From assembly GCA_025435555.1 (NCBI GenBank), contig JAIWWG010000003.1, positions 62,001 through 126,000 on the forward strand: a stretch of DNA of 64,000 bases. The letters run 5' to 3'. The DNA comes from Chytriomyces cf. hyalinus JEL632. Taxonomy: Eukaryota > Chytridiomycota > Chytridiomycetes > Chytridiales > Chytriomycetaceae. The notes beneath the pieces are model-generated. The model did not search any database and was not told where the DNA came from. It saw nothing but the letters and a program-made list of their open reading frames with translations. Shown here one piece after another: positions 49,712 to 61,183 of the stretch (position 1 is its first letter; the number at the start of each line of letters is the position of its first letter). Both the position numbers and the translations under genes were made by a program.

Positions 49712-50882
49712 ATGACTTACAGTCAAGAGATCCGAGCTCTTGTAAGACTGCATGCGTGTGAGGGCAAGAGCGTGGAGTTCAGCAGCAAGACTCTTAAGAT
49801 CCACAAACGAACTGTCATGCGAATGCGCAAGTGCTGGGAGGACTACGGGACTCTTTTCAATCCGTTAGCATGTCACAATGGAGCTCCACGCTCCATAGAC
49901 ATTGCGCATCGAAGTGTCAGTGCATCGTAATGCATCAATCAAGACGGATTTTAACAGGTTCAATCTCAGGTTTTGCAAGCGCTTGTGCGCTCACGCGCAG
50001 ACTGGTATTTGCAAGAGCTACAAGAAGAGATGTCATTTGCGCTTGGCAGATCAATCTCACTTTCGACTGTCTGGAGGGCATTAGATCGTGAAGGAATCAC
50101 ACATATGCAGGTTAGTTCTTAACTATGAACTCTGAAGTCGATCTCACAATGCTCATCCCTCACAGCTTTCTGTAAGAGCTCAAGAGAGGAATGAGCAGGA
50201 TCGAGCTGCCTTCCTCATCAGGATGGCCCAATTTCCTCGCGAGTACTTTGTCTTCACTGACGAAGCAGCAAATGATGACAAAACTCTGGAAAGACGTTAC
50301 GGCTGGGCACCACGTGGCTGCCGCGCGAGACATATTGCACCATTTATTCGAGGAACACGATACACAATTGAAGGATCCATTTCACTGTCACACGGACTTT
50401 TGGCATTTCAAATCTCTGAAGGACCAATGAACGGCGATGATTTCTGTGATTATGTGGAGAATGTTTTGGTAAGCACCTTTCTGTTGGGTTTTACAGTGTT
50501 AATCGTATGTGCGAAACAATCCATAAGATCCCAAGAATGGGGCGGTATCCAGGCCCAAATTCTATTCTTGTCCTTGACAACGCAGCCATTCATAAGCAAC
50601 CAAAATTGCGACTTATTTGCAGTAACGCAGGCATTTTACTTATTTTCTTGCCTCCCTACTCTCCCGATCTGACACCAGTAAGTACTGCTGCCTTCCTTGT
50701 ACTTTGAATGTAATCCTTCAAAAAAGATAGAGTCGGCATTTTTCCACATAAAGCAATGGCTGCGTCGAAATAAGGCCCATGTTCGCCGTCTACCTAATCG
50801 TGTCATGGGCTTGGTTGAGGCTTGTTCAAGCTTCACTCCCGAGCTTGCTGATTCATGTTTCAGATATGCTGGGTGGAGGTGA
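49712..50882 (+). CDS. Tc1/mariner-superfamily transposase, DD34E, intact
   Basis: Five exons (49712-49915, about 49970-50110, 50166-50468, 50528-50677, 50727-50882) give about 317 aa. An N-terminal helix-turn-helix region covers residues 1-68, followed by a second helical DNA-binding part with ALGRSISLSTVWRALDREG. The catalytic core has VFTDEAANDD with the first Asp, RRYGWAPRG, SILVLDNAAIH with the second Asp, and FLPPYSPDLTPIESAF with the final Glu, 34 residues after the second Asp. The fourth exon uses the acceptor ccataag; an earlier cag would leave a 28-nt intron and a stop. An alternative acceptor at 49957 adds four residues. All motifs are intact. Confidence 0.9.
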
Positions 50883-51142
50883 ATAAATTGTGGGTTGACT
50901 GGGCACAAAGCGAAAAATTTGAGTAAAAATTGACGTCAAAAAAATCGAGATCTGATACTTGCATTACTTCACGTGTATCTTCAACTGAAGAACGGTCTTG
51001 GCGTCGTATGATGGCATGCATGAATGAAAGATCACTGGAGTGGCAATGTGTGAAGAGAACTATTGTGCTATGCTGTTGATACTTGAAAATTTTCTTGAAA
51101 ATTTTGTTGTTGCACCGCAAAATTTTATGTTAAAAATGAGTT

Positions 51143-52956
51143 CTATTCAAGAGCTTGAACGGCAAACTGATCATCTGCCAAAAGTTTCTCCCAGTCAATA
51201 ACCGCGCCAGCCTCTCTGCACAAAATCTGAAGATGCGGTAAAGAAGGAAAGCATTCAGACAATTTGTCATCCTGGTGAACTTCAGCACCATCAACTGAAG
51301 CCTGAAAGACTCTGTCGCCTGGAAAGTTGACTGATTTCAGAAGGATAGCAACTGTTGAGATCGGACGAACTACGCGGTTTTGGAACACTTCCACAACTTT
51401 ATCTGACCGCGTTATGAAGGTGCAAGATGCAGTTTGAATGTGCAACGCTTGTGTAACAGGGGTAAATTTAGACGCCAAAGGCGAAGGGCCAGATGCAGCA
51501 GACAGAGCAGGCTGCAAGGAAGCGGAGATTTTTTTAGCGTTTTTCATGTCGAAGATATTAGCTACAGGCGGCTTGGATGGTGTGCAACCTGTGTCGTTGG
51601 CATGGTCCTGTAACGCAATCAAATTGTAAAACTTTTTTGATTGCAAATCAACCAAGACAGCTCACCATTATGGTCACCCATTGGCGAATGTGCTGTGCGG
51701 TTAATAAAAGGTGGAGATCTCCTTCGCGGTAGCATCCCTTTAAGTGCTCTTCATTCACATTGCAGGTTCCACAGTATAAGTCACGCAGCCGCTGCTCGGA
51801 ATCCGTCGAAACTTCACTTGATGGTCGTGATAGCACTTTAGACAACGTTCTCAAGGGTTTATCGGATCCCGTTGGCATCGCCAAATCTATTCACAGCGGT
51901 GAGCAAATGAAAAAATTTCAAGTCACATGTTTGCAATCACCGATTTGATTTGTGTAACAAAAAAAGCAGAATGTCTTGACATGCTTGTGGAGTAACTGCA
52001 GCACCACGTCTAAGTTTTCATCAGAGACAATGTCGTGCACTGGTTTTGTCTTGCTGGTCTTGTATCCCAGCTTGCCAGTTAGCGGTGCCCATTTTGCAGG
52101 TGCCTGTTTGTTGATGGCCCCAAGTATATCATAAATTGAGATTCCTGGCTTGCGGAAATCAAATGACATGGAAGCGGCTCCAATTTGGGGTTTCTTCTCA
52201 AATTCGTTTATACAGATCACCGACACTGAAGATACTGTGAGTCGACTGACAGCAATTTTGCTCATAATTTTTCCTTACAAACTGTAATCGGTTCCATCTT
52301 CATTTTGTTGGGTGCAGGTGTTGATACAGGCGTCACAAGCTCAGGGTCCGAATTCTCATCTGCCCCACCTTCGTCGTCAGAATCATCATCATCCAATGAA
52401 TCTTCCATCTCCACTGCACATAAAAAAATTTCAGCACCTTCACTTTGCACCAACAAATGGCAGACCTGTTTCAGAGAAGTCATCGTGATTTCCTTCTGTT
52501 ATCTTTTTCAGTTTTGGCACGTTTTGCCCTGTTTCGAAACTCTCAGTGAAATGGTACATACTGAGATAAACTGACACTCACTGGTTGCTGATCTCATGGG
52601 TGTGATACCATTCAATTTAGCCACTGCCAGCCTTGCTCGATCGACCTTTCTCCTCTCCGCATTGGATAGAGAGATACTGTCTCCCACCTTCAGTGGCAAC
52701 GGACCAAACCCACTCCACATGTTATCCTTCGCGTAATCCACAAGCCACTCATTGGTCAGCTTAAGTGGCAAAGCGATGGCTTTGTTTTTGGTGCGTGGTG
52801 AGTCGGCTGGACACTGGCAACCACGATTGACTTTCTAAACACAACCAACTATGTGAGAACACTGTAGATTTATAAATAAAGAGCATGCGTTACCTTCTTG
52901 CAGTTGAAGCATATGCCTGTGACCAGGCATGCATGCAAAGGAGCTGGCTTCCCCAT
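51143..52956 (-). CDS. Second gene of the transposon: 476-aa protein of unknown function
   Basis: Six exons (52894-52956, 52582-52834, 52279-52413, 51941-52234, 51666-51886, 51143-51607) sum to 1431 nt, and all phases agree. The N-terminus has a compact Cys cluster (CLVTGICFNCKK, then GCQC), possibly zinc-binding. It is followed by a basic segment, a WSGFGPLPLKVGD stretch, an acidic run (DSLDDDDSDDEGG) and a mid-region containing SIYDILGAINKQAPAKWAPL. A further Cys pair (LYCGTCNV) lies in exon 5. The last exon carries ISTVAILLKSVNFPGDRVFQ. I recognise no family; it could be an accessory transposition protein, a regulator or captured host cargo. The start is 13 bp inside the right TIR's inner end. 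Confidence 0.7.
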
Positions 52957-52969
52957 CGTCTCACTGTTT

Positions 52970-53293
52970 GAAAGAATCACTGATGAAGCGTTGTCGCAAA
53001 TTGGGCACAAATTGGGAACATGTAATCACTTGCATGCACCAAGAATGATAAGAGCAGCAGGCACGCTCTGACTGATAGGGTCAGCAGTCTGGGGTTTCCG
53101 CGAGCAGCGCCGCTCAACCCTCGCTCTGTTGAACTCTGGTCGCACAAATTCACTATAAAACGCGACAAAAGCACGACAACAGCGCGACATAAACGCGACA
53201 GGAACACGACAGGAACGCGACAGAAACACGACAGAAACGCGACAGAAAATAAAGAAAAAAAAAATCGAGGGGCATTTATTGTGAAATCAGCTG
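52970..53293 (-). repeat. Right terminal inverted repeat (324 bp)
   Basis: Inverted copy of 49371-49694, of the same length and with no difference found by eye. The outer end lies 12 bp before the MMACHC start codon, and the inner end 13 bp upstream of the accessory gene's ATG. Confidence 0.93.
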
Positions 53294-53305
53294 TAAAATA
53301 TACGC

Positions 53306-54061
53306 ATGGAAACAGCGAGAGCCATTGAACAGCAGCTGGCCAAGTACGGCCTGGACATTTGCATAGCCTTCCGCAGTGAATTCTACAACGAACAAGTAGC
53401 CACGCCCGGCGGCCATCCACTCCTGCCAACTCTGGACGCAGGTCCAACCCTGTCACTCCTGATCGCCAACACACAAACACTCTGGGACCATTTCACTGCC
53501 CATCTCAAGCATGACCCTTCCCGACTGAACGCAAAGAACCCACTCGACGAATACGTCCGCAACAGCATCGAAGCCTCGCTCCAAACCGTGCTCGGCAGCA
53601 ACAACTCGCCCCAACGAAGCGTCCGGTTCGCGTTCGAATTTGGCGACAAGTTTGTGGCGTTTCAGCGGCTAGGTCATGTGACCGGAGAGGCGTTCTACAA
53701 TAGCAGTTGCTTCATCTCTTCTCACCCACAAGTGGGTCCGTGGCAGGCTTTCCGGGCAGTGGCAACAATACTTGTATCTGCTGCGGATGTGCCCAACGAG
53801 TTTGATGAACTCGGTGATCCGCATCCAGGTGGTGCCGACAGGGTGGCAGAGTGTATGCGGCAGTACTTTGATGTTGTGAAGCTGGCTGGGGGACCAAGAG
53901 AAAGTGGGCCGAAGGAAATCTACAGATACTTGGTGGCGGCAAGGGACGCTGCCACTCGCCCGGATCAAATGCAGTACAGGTACTCGGAAGAGCAGATTGA
54001 ATACCACTACACAAAGAATAGAAGTGTGTTGAGAAGATGCGTTGAACAAGACGTTAAATAA
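53306..54061 (+). CDS. MMACHC: MMACHC-like cobalamin-processing protein (CblC)
   Basis: Single exon of 251 aa. It aligns in order with human MMACHC: FRSEFYNEQV, DAGPTLSLLIANTQTLWDHF, NPLDEYVRNSIEASLQ, HVTGEAFYNSS, ISSHPQVGPWQAFRAVATIL and YSEEQIEYHYTKNR near the end. MMACHC binds cytosolic cobalamin and removes its upper ligand, delivering B12 to methionine synthase and methylmalonyl-CoA mutase. This implies B12 use, which most Dikarya lack. The start codon lies 12 bp after the transposon end, so its 5' UTR and promoter probably now include the TIR. Confidence 0.82.
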   Translation: METARAIEQQLAKYGLDICIAFRSEFYNEQVATPGGHPLLPTLDAGPTLSLLIANTQTLWDHFTAHLKHDPSRLNAKNPLDEYVRNSIEASLQTVLGSNNSPQRSVRFAFEFGDKFVAFQRLGHVTGEAFYNSSCFISSHPQVGPWQAFRAVATILVSAADVPNEFDELGDPHPGGADRVAECMRQYFDVVKLAGGPRESGPKEIYRYLVAARDAATRPDQMQYRYSEEQIEYHYTKNRSVLRRCVEQDVK

Positions 54062-54344
54062 AGAAGCCCATTCGCATCATGCCACGTCGCCACGTCATCG
54101 CTCAATATGGCTGGGCGTATGCACTTTTTCCGTTATATTCTGCATGCTGTTCTGCATGTCTTGTACGCGACGCCGGCAGCAAGTGAGGCATCTTCTCGAC
54201 CAACGGACCGATTTGGTGGGAAATTCTCCGCTAATTTGTTTGTCGCGGTTCCCAGGAAAAGAAGGGCCAGAGGAAACCCTTTCTTCGCAATGTTGGGTTC
54301 CTTCCCCACTTTACAAACACAGGATCAAAATTATTTCACTCGGA

Positions 54345-56198
54345 ATGACTGGTTCAACGAATAGATCCGGTTACCTCTTGCCCGCGATTGCCGGCGCCAC
54401 CGCAGCGGCGGGGATTCTCACGTACCTGTACCGCAACGAGGCCATTTGTTCAACTGGAAGGACGGACCAGAAGGTTGCGCGAGTTGGTGGCGATGTTCCC
54501 TTCTTTGGCGACCTGTTCACAGCGCTGGCTCGGCTTGAGACAGTGCAAGACTTTTACGCCGGTTTGTACATGCAGATCGGGTTTCATGGGATCGCTGATG
54601 ATTGGTGCTGACTGCTGTTGTTGTTGTTTCCCGCAGATACGTTTGAAAAGACGGGAAACGCCACCTTCGTGTTCAAGATCCCGTTCAGCCCAAACAACTA
54701 CGTCTTCAACAACCCAGAAATTCTCGAATTCGTTCTGAAAACGCACTTTTCTGTGTTTGACAAGGTTGGGTCGTGTTTTCCGTCGCAACCTTCCCTCCTT
54801 CCCAAGCATCACTCTCTCTCTAATCAATCAATTTAAACTAAACACAGGGAACAAGATCGTATGATCTCATGTATGATTTACTGGGAAACGGAATCTTTAA
54901 CGTTGACGGGGAAGCCTGGCGCACGCAGCGGAAACTCGCCGCCAATATTTTCAACGTGAAGGTACAGTGAACCCAGTTAAGACTGACCATGAAGGAGTGA
55001 TTGATCCTTTTCCAAAAAAAAACACACACAGAACTTTAAAGACCACGTTGATTCTGTATTCGTGGACCAAGAGGTTGCATTTTCAAGGGCTGTACAGCTT
55101 CATATTGAAGCTTCGCGTGAATTTGACGTGGCGGATCTGTTTTACCGTCTGTCGTTTGACACGTTTGCTCAGATTGCGTTCGGGGTCAGCGTTGTTTTTA
55201 CAATTATCAGCAATGAATGTTCTCTAAGCAACAAAGCAGGTCAACATGAACTCAATGCTTTCTCATGAATGCATCGACATCATGACGGCCCTGGATGCCG
55301 TCCAAAAGAGAATCGCACACCGATTTATCGACGCGTTCTGGAGAACTACCGAATACATCTCGGGCGAAAGCAAAGTGCACAAGAGAGAGATTCAATTGAT
55401 TCGAGACTTTGTTCAAGACATCATTCAAAAGAATCGTGTTTCTGGAGTCTCGGAAAACGATTTGCTATCTCTGCTGATGAAGGTGGATGACCAGCTGGGC
55501 AAAGTTCCTTCCGACGATGAGCTGATTTACTATGTCCTCAATTTTCTGATTGCAGGTTTTTTCCTTGTTGCAACTTTCCATCCATGTCAAGCTTGTTAAA
55601 CCTCTTGTTTTTGTTCAATCCAGGTCGCGAAAGTACGGCGGCTTCGCTCGGCTGGTCTGTGTTGCTTCTTTCCAAACATCCACGCGTGCTGGATTCTCTT
55701 CTGGATGAGATCAATTCAACATCCAATGGCGAACGGCCCACGTATGAACAAATCAAGAACGGAATGCCGTACGCAAAAGCAGTCATGCGCGAGACAATGC
55801 GTTTGTATCCACCCGTTCCCTTGAACATTAAGATGGCAAACACCGACATTACTCTTCCTGATGGCACATTTGTACCAAAGGGTGCAAGCGTCAGCTGGAG
55901 TGTGTATGCAATGGGACGTACTGAAGAAATCTGGGGCCCAGATGCGAAAGAATACCGACCAGAGCGGTGGCTGGAGATGAACAAGCAGCCGTCGCCATAC
56001 AACTACCCCGTCTTTCAAGCAGGACCACGCGTGTGCTTGGGACAGCAAATGGCAGAGTTGCAAGTCGTGTACATGCTTGTGCAGTTTGTGCGGAACTTCA
56101 AATTCGAAGTCGTGGATCCTGATTCAGTCACATACACGTACTCGCTGACTCTTCGCATGAAGAATGGTCTGAAAGTCCGGTGCCAGCCGCGTAACTGA
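54345..56198 (+). CDS. Cytochrome P450, CYP86/704-like (copy 1)
   Basis: Seven or so exons, about 500 aa. An N-terminal hydrophobic anchor (YLLPAIAGATAAAGILTYLY) is followed by GDVPFFGDLF, YEQIKNGMPYAKAVMRETMR with the ExxR motif, YRPERWLEM, and the haem loop FQAGPRVCLGQQMA with the Cys ligand. The layout resembles fatty-acid omega-hydroxylases of the CYP86/CYP94/CYP704 group. The I-helix motif reads AGRESTA instead of AGRDTT, a change in the oxygen-activating acid-alcohol pair. It is a tandem paralogue of the next gene, in the same orientation. Confidence 0.83.
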
Positions 56199-56351
56199 TG
56201 ATCTTTGTTTTCTGTTGTTCATGTTCGAATAAAGTGAAGAAGTGGCACGGTGTGTTTCTTGAATAAAAATTCTTGTGAATTTATAATCCAAACGAACTCA
56301 TAAAACGCGCTCCAAGAATAGACGCAAGCGCTTCAAACAAAAAGAAACGCA

Positions 56352-58358
56352 ATGAAAGGAAAGACGCAAGCAATTGTCGCTGCTGCAACCGGTCTCGTGT
56401 CCGTCCTCGGTCTGATCGTCTGGGCGTACTCGGACGCTCCGATCGGGTCATCTTCCAACTCGAATCAGAAGCTGCGGCGTGCTCCTGGCGCGGTGCCTAT
56501 TCTGGGAGATGCGCTAACGATCAGTGCGCACCTTGACAAGTTCCATGATTTCATTCTGGGTATTTTTGAACAGACTTTTTTTTATCTTCTTTCTGAAATA
56601 TCTCACAAGTCTTCTCCTTTTTCAGAAATATTCGAGAACAACGGAAACAAGACTTTTTCGATGCGAATTCCGTTTGAACCGATGGGTGTCATTATCAACG
56701 ATCCCAAAATCGTCGAATACATTTTGAAAACAAAGTTCCACGTCTTTGACAAGGTTCGTCGTGTGCATTTGCAGTGGGGAGATGTTTTCGCACTGTGAAC
56801 ACACGTTGTGATGTTATTTTTTTTGCCAGGGTCCCAGATTTCAACACGCTTTCCACGACTTTTTGGGTCGCGGTATCTTCAACAGCGACGGCGAGGGCTG
56901 GAAAAGTCAACGGAAGCTTGCCGCAAATATTTTCAATGTCAAGGTGTTGTTGCCCCGTGTTTTTTATCCCGCGCATATTTTAACACATGTGGGATTATAC
57001 TTTCAAAGAACTTCAAAGACTTTGTGAGCGACGTCTTCGTGAACGAGATGGATAACTTTTCGCAAGTGTTGTCCGAACACGCGAAAGCTGGCGACGAATT
57101 TGATTTGCAAGATTTGTTTTATCGCTTCACATTTGATTCATTCACAAAGGCAAGCGAGTTTATTGATGGAAACATGCGGCTGACCTTTTATTTATTTATT
57201 TCCTTAATTTCCGACCCAGATCGCGTTTGGGGTAAGTCTCTTCCGCTCCCCCTCTCTCCCAGACATCTACGAGCGATTAAAAAAGTATCATCTGACCTCC
57301 CCTTTTCACACCTCGCCAGGTCGACATGAACACAGTCAGCGAAAAAAACAAGGCCCCTTTCATGGTAGCATTCGACGAAGTCCAAGCACGTACAGCCAAA
57401 CGCTTCCTCACCCCAATGTGGGAAACCAGCGAATACATGAGCGGACAAGCTGCCATCCACGCGCGCCAAATTTGCGAAATTCGAGAATTTGGAAAAGACA
57501 TTATTCGCAAAAAGCGTGCCAACGATGAAGCAGGGATTGTATCTTCCGAATCTGATTTGTTGTCACTGTTGATGAAGGTGAAGGATGATAGAGGGCAGTT
57601 ACCGAGTGATGAGTTGCTTGTAGATTACGCTCTCAACTTTTTACTGGCGGGTAAATGTGACCCGGTTATGAATGCTTCAACTACGCACTCACCTTTAATG
57701 TATTTAAATTTTAGGCCGCGACACGACCGCAACGGTACTGACTTGGGCCATCTACTGCCTCAGCCAAAACCCATCCTGTCTCGAAGCATTGCATCAGGAA
57801 CTCTCAGCGCTTGACGGCTCCTCCCCAACCTACGAACAAATGAAGTCACAACTCCCATACGCCAACGCAGTCTTCCATGAAACCCTGCGTCTCTACCCAT
57901 CAGTTCCCACCAACCAAAAACAAGCAAACGCCGATGAAATCTTGCCCGACGGTACAATCATCCCAAAAGGCGCAACAGTCGGTTGGAGCGCATACGCAAT
58001 GGGCCGCACAGAGGCAATCTGGGGTCCAGGTGAGCACCAAAAGAATGAGTTCCATTGTGATGTAGTGATGAAGCCCAGCTTAAAGATTTCACAACCCGCA
58101 GATGCAAAACAGTTTCGACCCGAGCGGTGGCTTGAAATGCAAAAACAGCCGTCACCGTTTGATTACCCCGTGTTCCACGCTGGACCGCGCGTTTGTCTTG
58201 GAAAGAGCATGGCCGAGTTGGAGGGCGTGTTTGTGCTTGTGCAACTGTTGAGACAGTTTGATGTTCAAGTGTTGAACGGGAAGGACGCAAAGTACAGCTT
58301 GTCGATTCTGTTGCCCATGACGGGCGGGCTGAAAGCGCGTGTTTCTGCACGTGTTTGA
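56352..58358 (+). CDS. Cytochrome P450, CYP86/704-like (copy 2)
   Basis: Multi-exon, about 500 aa. An N-terminal anchor (AIVAAATGLVSVLGLIVWAY) is followed by RAPGAVPILGDAL, the canonical I-helix AGRDTTATVLTW, YANAVFHETLRLYPSVP with ExxR, FRPERWLEM and the haem loop FHAGPRVCLGKSMA. It shares intron positions with copy 1 (for example before the IFN/K segment and at A|GRDTT) and has one extra intron within WGP|DAKQF. It starts 153 bp after copy 1 ends, consistent with local duplication. The substrate is probably a fatty acid or alkane by family; this is inference. Confidence 0.85.
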
Positions 58359-58519
58359 GTTTCGTTTTTCTGTCTTCACACACAAGTCACGCGCGTTTCT
58401 TTGTCCGCTTCGCGGCTGGCTGACGCTCCAGCTTTATTGTACTCACTTCCCGTTCAAGAACGAAACGCGTCCATGTTTTTTGTTTTTATCTTTTTTTTCC
58501 ATCCAAAAAAAATAAGAAA

Positions 58520-60556
58520 TTAAATCCGCTTTCTCTGCTTGTCTTCCTCCATCCGCATGTTTTGAATCACACTAAGAACGCTTGTGCTGGGTATGCAACC
58601 ATTCTCGCAAATCACGAGCGTTATAAAGTTGGCTGGCGTGACGTCGTAGTTCAGATTCAGCAGTTTCAGCTGCGGCTCGTCTCTCCATTCCTTCAAAATG
58701 GCAGGTTTCACAGATGCGTCAGACAGGGATGGCGGTACAAGCAGAGACGATCGCACGGATTGCGGGTTTTTGGCATGGATATTCACCAACTCTTCAGGAT
58801 CCCCTAGAAATATGGAAAAAAAAATTTATAAGATATTCACACCATCCCCTTCTAAAAGAAAAAAAAACTCAACGAACCAATCTCATTCCAAACATACGAG
58901 TCCAATTGAACCAAACTACTAAACTTAATAGACTCGCACAAAACAATCACAGGAACATGCGCATCATGAGCCATCATGGCAACAATCGAAGTTCCGGTTC
59001 TTGACAAGACTGCACCATTGGACCACAAAGCACTCGCCCCAAGGAATACTTTCGTTACTTTGGACATGACGGCTCCCAAACTGCTGACAAGAACATATGT
59101 GCATTCGATGCCGGCCCGTGCTAAATTTCCAGCAAGGGAACGACCTTCGAGGATTGGTCGTGCATCGCAGATGATGACTTTGAATTCCAAGCCTTTTACG
59201 TGTGCATCGAGAAGCAGTTGTTCGACAACGGCACTGTGGCTGAATGTGAGGATGACATCACCAGAGCGAATTTTTTCCATTGCATGTGAAACGATTGCGT
59301 TGTCGGCCGATCGAATTCGCTCGAGAATGAACATGTCAATCCAATCCAGCAACTCTTCCTTGACCTGGTTTTGGTGGAATGATCTTAGAATTGCGCAAAT
59401 CTAGCACGGATGGGCAAGTTCAAACGTAGGTTACCTCTTCATCACTTTTCTCCAATTCGACATTGTTGATTTCTGACTTGAGTTGCCGAATCGCGCATTT
59501 CATTGTTTCAGCCATATGACGCGTTGTGGTGAGGTAATCAATTTGCTTTCCCAGATAAGTCGTCAGACCTCTCTGGATTGAAGCGCCGGGCGGAGTCACG
59601 AAATCGGTGATGACCTAGAAACGCAATCCGTAATTACGAAACGAGTCAAACACGTTACAGGTGGTTGAAGTTTGAAAAAAACGCACACTTTTAAAAGCAG
59701 ACAACATCGCCAGACAACGAGCGATTCCTCCAGAAATAATAAACTCCGAAAACTGCACCCCAAGCGAGACGACAGCAGGATGCACCAAATTGCTTCGAAT
59801 CCCCGTAGCGCTCTTTTTTTCAAACTGGGTCAAATGGGCCAAAAGAGGAACCGGCTTTTGCGCAAGGGTTCGGCCCTTGACAGCCTTCTTTTGATGTTTC
59901 ACGTCGTCAAAACGGATCTGCGAAGGTGCTCGCAAATTTGCCTGAGATTGGAGCATGGGCGCCGGAGTGGATGAGACGTTTAAATTGGATCCATGGTTTG
60001 GTGTAGTTGAAGAGATGGATTGCGAGCTGCTGTGACTGGCGCTTTGTTTTGCTAACGGTGTTTGGGGTTGTTGCTGGGTTGGGGCTCCGCTTGAACTGCC
60101 GGCTCCGCCTTTCGATGCCTCCTTTGCGAGTCTCTTAGCAAGTTTTTCTGCCTCGCCACGTTCCTGAAGAAAATTCGGATGAATCACACACCCGCAAGCG
60201 CCCAGAAACCAGTAAAACGCACAGCGCGTGCTCCCCAAACAAGTTCGGAATGAAAAAACCCGAATGAAGCGATGAGAACAAACCTTAAACTCCCGCTGCT
60301 CCTCAGGCGTCATGTCCTTAAACTTCTTCACTTCAACAGGCTTCTTTTTGGCTGATGCATTCGCAGAGGATGCGCTCCCAGCCGGTTCTTCCTGCTTGGA
60401 GAACATTTGCTGTTCATGGGTCTTTGGAGGATTCTTTTGCCGAGGCGTCTTTGCTGACTTGTCGGACTGCGCGCTGGGGATTGTTGAAGATTCAGCCTGC
60501 GATGTATGGCTCGGATCAACGGACAGGTTCTCCTTGTTCGTGGTCTTGTTCGGCAT
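58520..60556 (-). CDS. GCD2: Translation initiation factor eIF2B subunit delta
   Basis: About five exons starting at 60556 (MPNKTTNKENLSVD). The N-terminal ~190 residues are Ser/Lys/Gln-rich, with KDMTPEEQREFK and a basic helix. The C-terminal Rossmann-like regulatory domain has VHPAVVSLGVQFSEFIISGG, SVITDFVTPPGASIQRGLTT, DVILTFSHSAVVEQLLLDA, VIICDARPILEGR and SKVTKVFLGASALWSNGAVL. It also has GTSIVAMMAHDAHVPVIVLC and ends NLNYDVTPANFITLVICENG. This is eIF2B-delta, part of the guanine nucleotide exchange factor for eIF2 and the target of integrated stress control. Confidence 0.92.
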
Positions 60557-61183
60557 GGCTGGCGTTTTTTTTTTTTCTTTTCTATCTCGATTTTACCAAT
60601 ATGTGCCAAGTAAATATTTACAGGCACAAAGAGTGCAGAAAAAGTGGAGCAGCAATCTGAGTCAGAATGGATATCAAGACTTCTGTGCATTGTTTGGATG
60701 TGTGGATGAGTTGAAAGGATTCTTCCAAAACCCACCTGCCATTTTCGACAAAACGACTCAGTTGTGGAGCACGCGCTCGAGAAGTTCACGCTTAAACATG
60801 GATGTAAGGCGCGAATTGAGCTAACCCATCTTCAGAATCCATGTTTCCACCGGCAGATGAGTGCTCATGTGCTGGAGGTGGTGCATGGACGAGCGTGCCA
60901 AGATTATGGCTGAATGCTAAACAGCGACCGTGAAATTGTCGGCGACTTCAAGACACGGAAACGCGAAAAAAAACTCCTTTGAAAATAAATGTTAAATATT
61001 ACGTTAATAGTTTTCCTAAAATGTTCCATCCGCCACGCGATAAAGCGGTCAAGTTCTGTTCACTGTGCTTCGATTATTGTTCTTTATTGTACTCGACACT
61101 CCTCACTTTTTTGATATTCAACGCATTAGCCAAAACGATTTACACCTCACATTGCCAGAGACATGATGGAATCGTTTTCCATA
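60557..61183. other. Intergenic region, nothing recognised
   Basis: 627 bp between the eIF2B-delta start and the stop of the orphan gene. Short open stretches near 60660-60830 show no family resemblance and are interrupted. Confidence 0.5.

Larger units (their letters stand above)
49371..53293. mobile_element. Tc1/mariner-type DNA transposon with 324-bp TIRs and two convergent genes
   Basis: The element starts and ends with CAGCTGATTTCAC and is bounded by TA on each side (49369-49370 and 53294-53295), which is the Tc1/mariner target duplication. Removing it leaves gtattTAaaatat. Its 324-bp inverted repeats look identical by eye. It carries an intact spliced transposase on the + strand (49712-50882) and a second multi-exon gene on the minus strand (51143-52956). 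Identical TIRs and open reading frames suggest recent activity. The total length of 3923 bp is more than twice that of a typical Tc1 element. Confidence 0.9.

Noticed and set aside
50469-50496. 28-nt intron in the transposase gene
   Set aside because: Using the first cag would give an intron too short to splice and an immediate stop. The next acceptor (ccataag, 50527) gives a 59-nt intron and restores the conserved frame, so no frameshift is needed.
54107-54361. Small open frame upstream of the first P450
   Set aside because: It overlaps the P450 start in another frame, has no family resemblance and lies in the expected promoter and 5' UTR.
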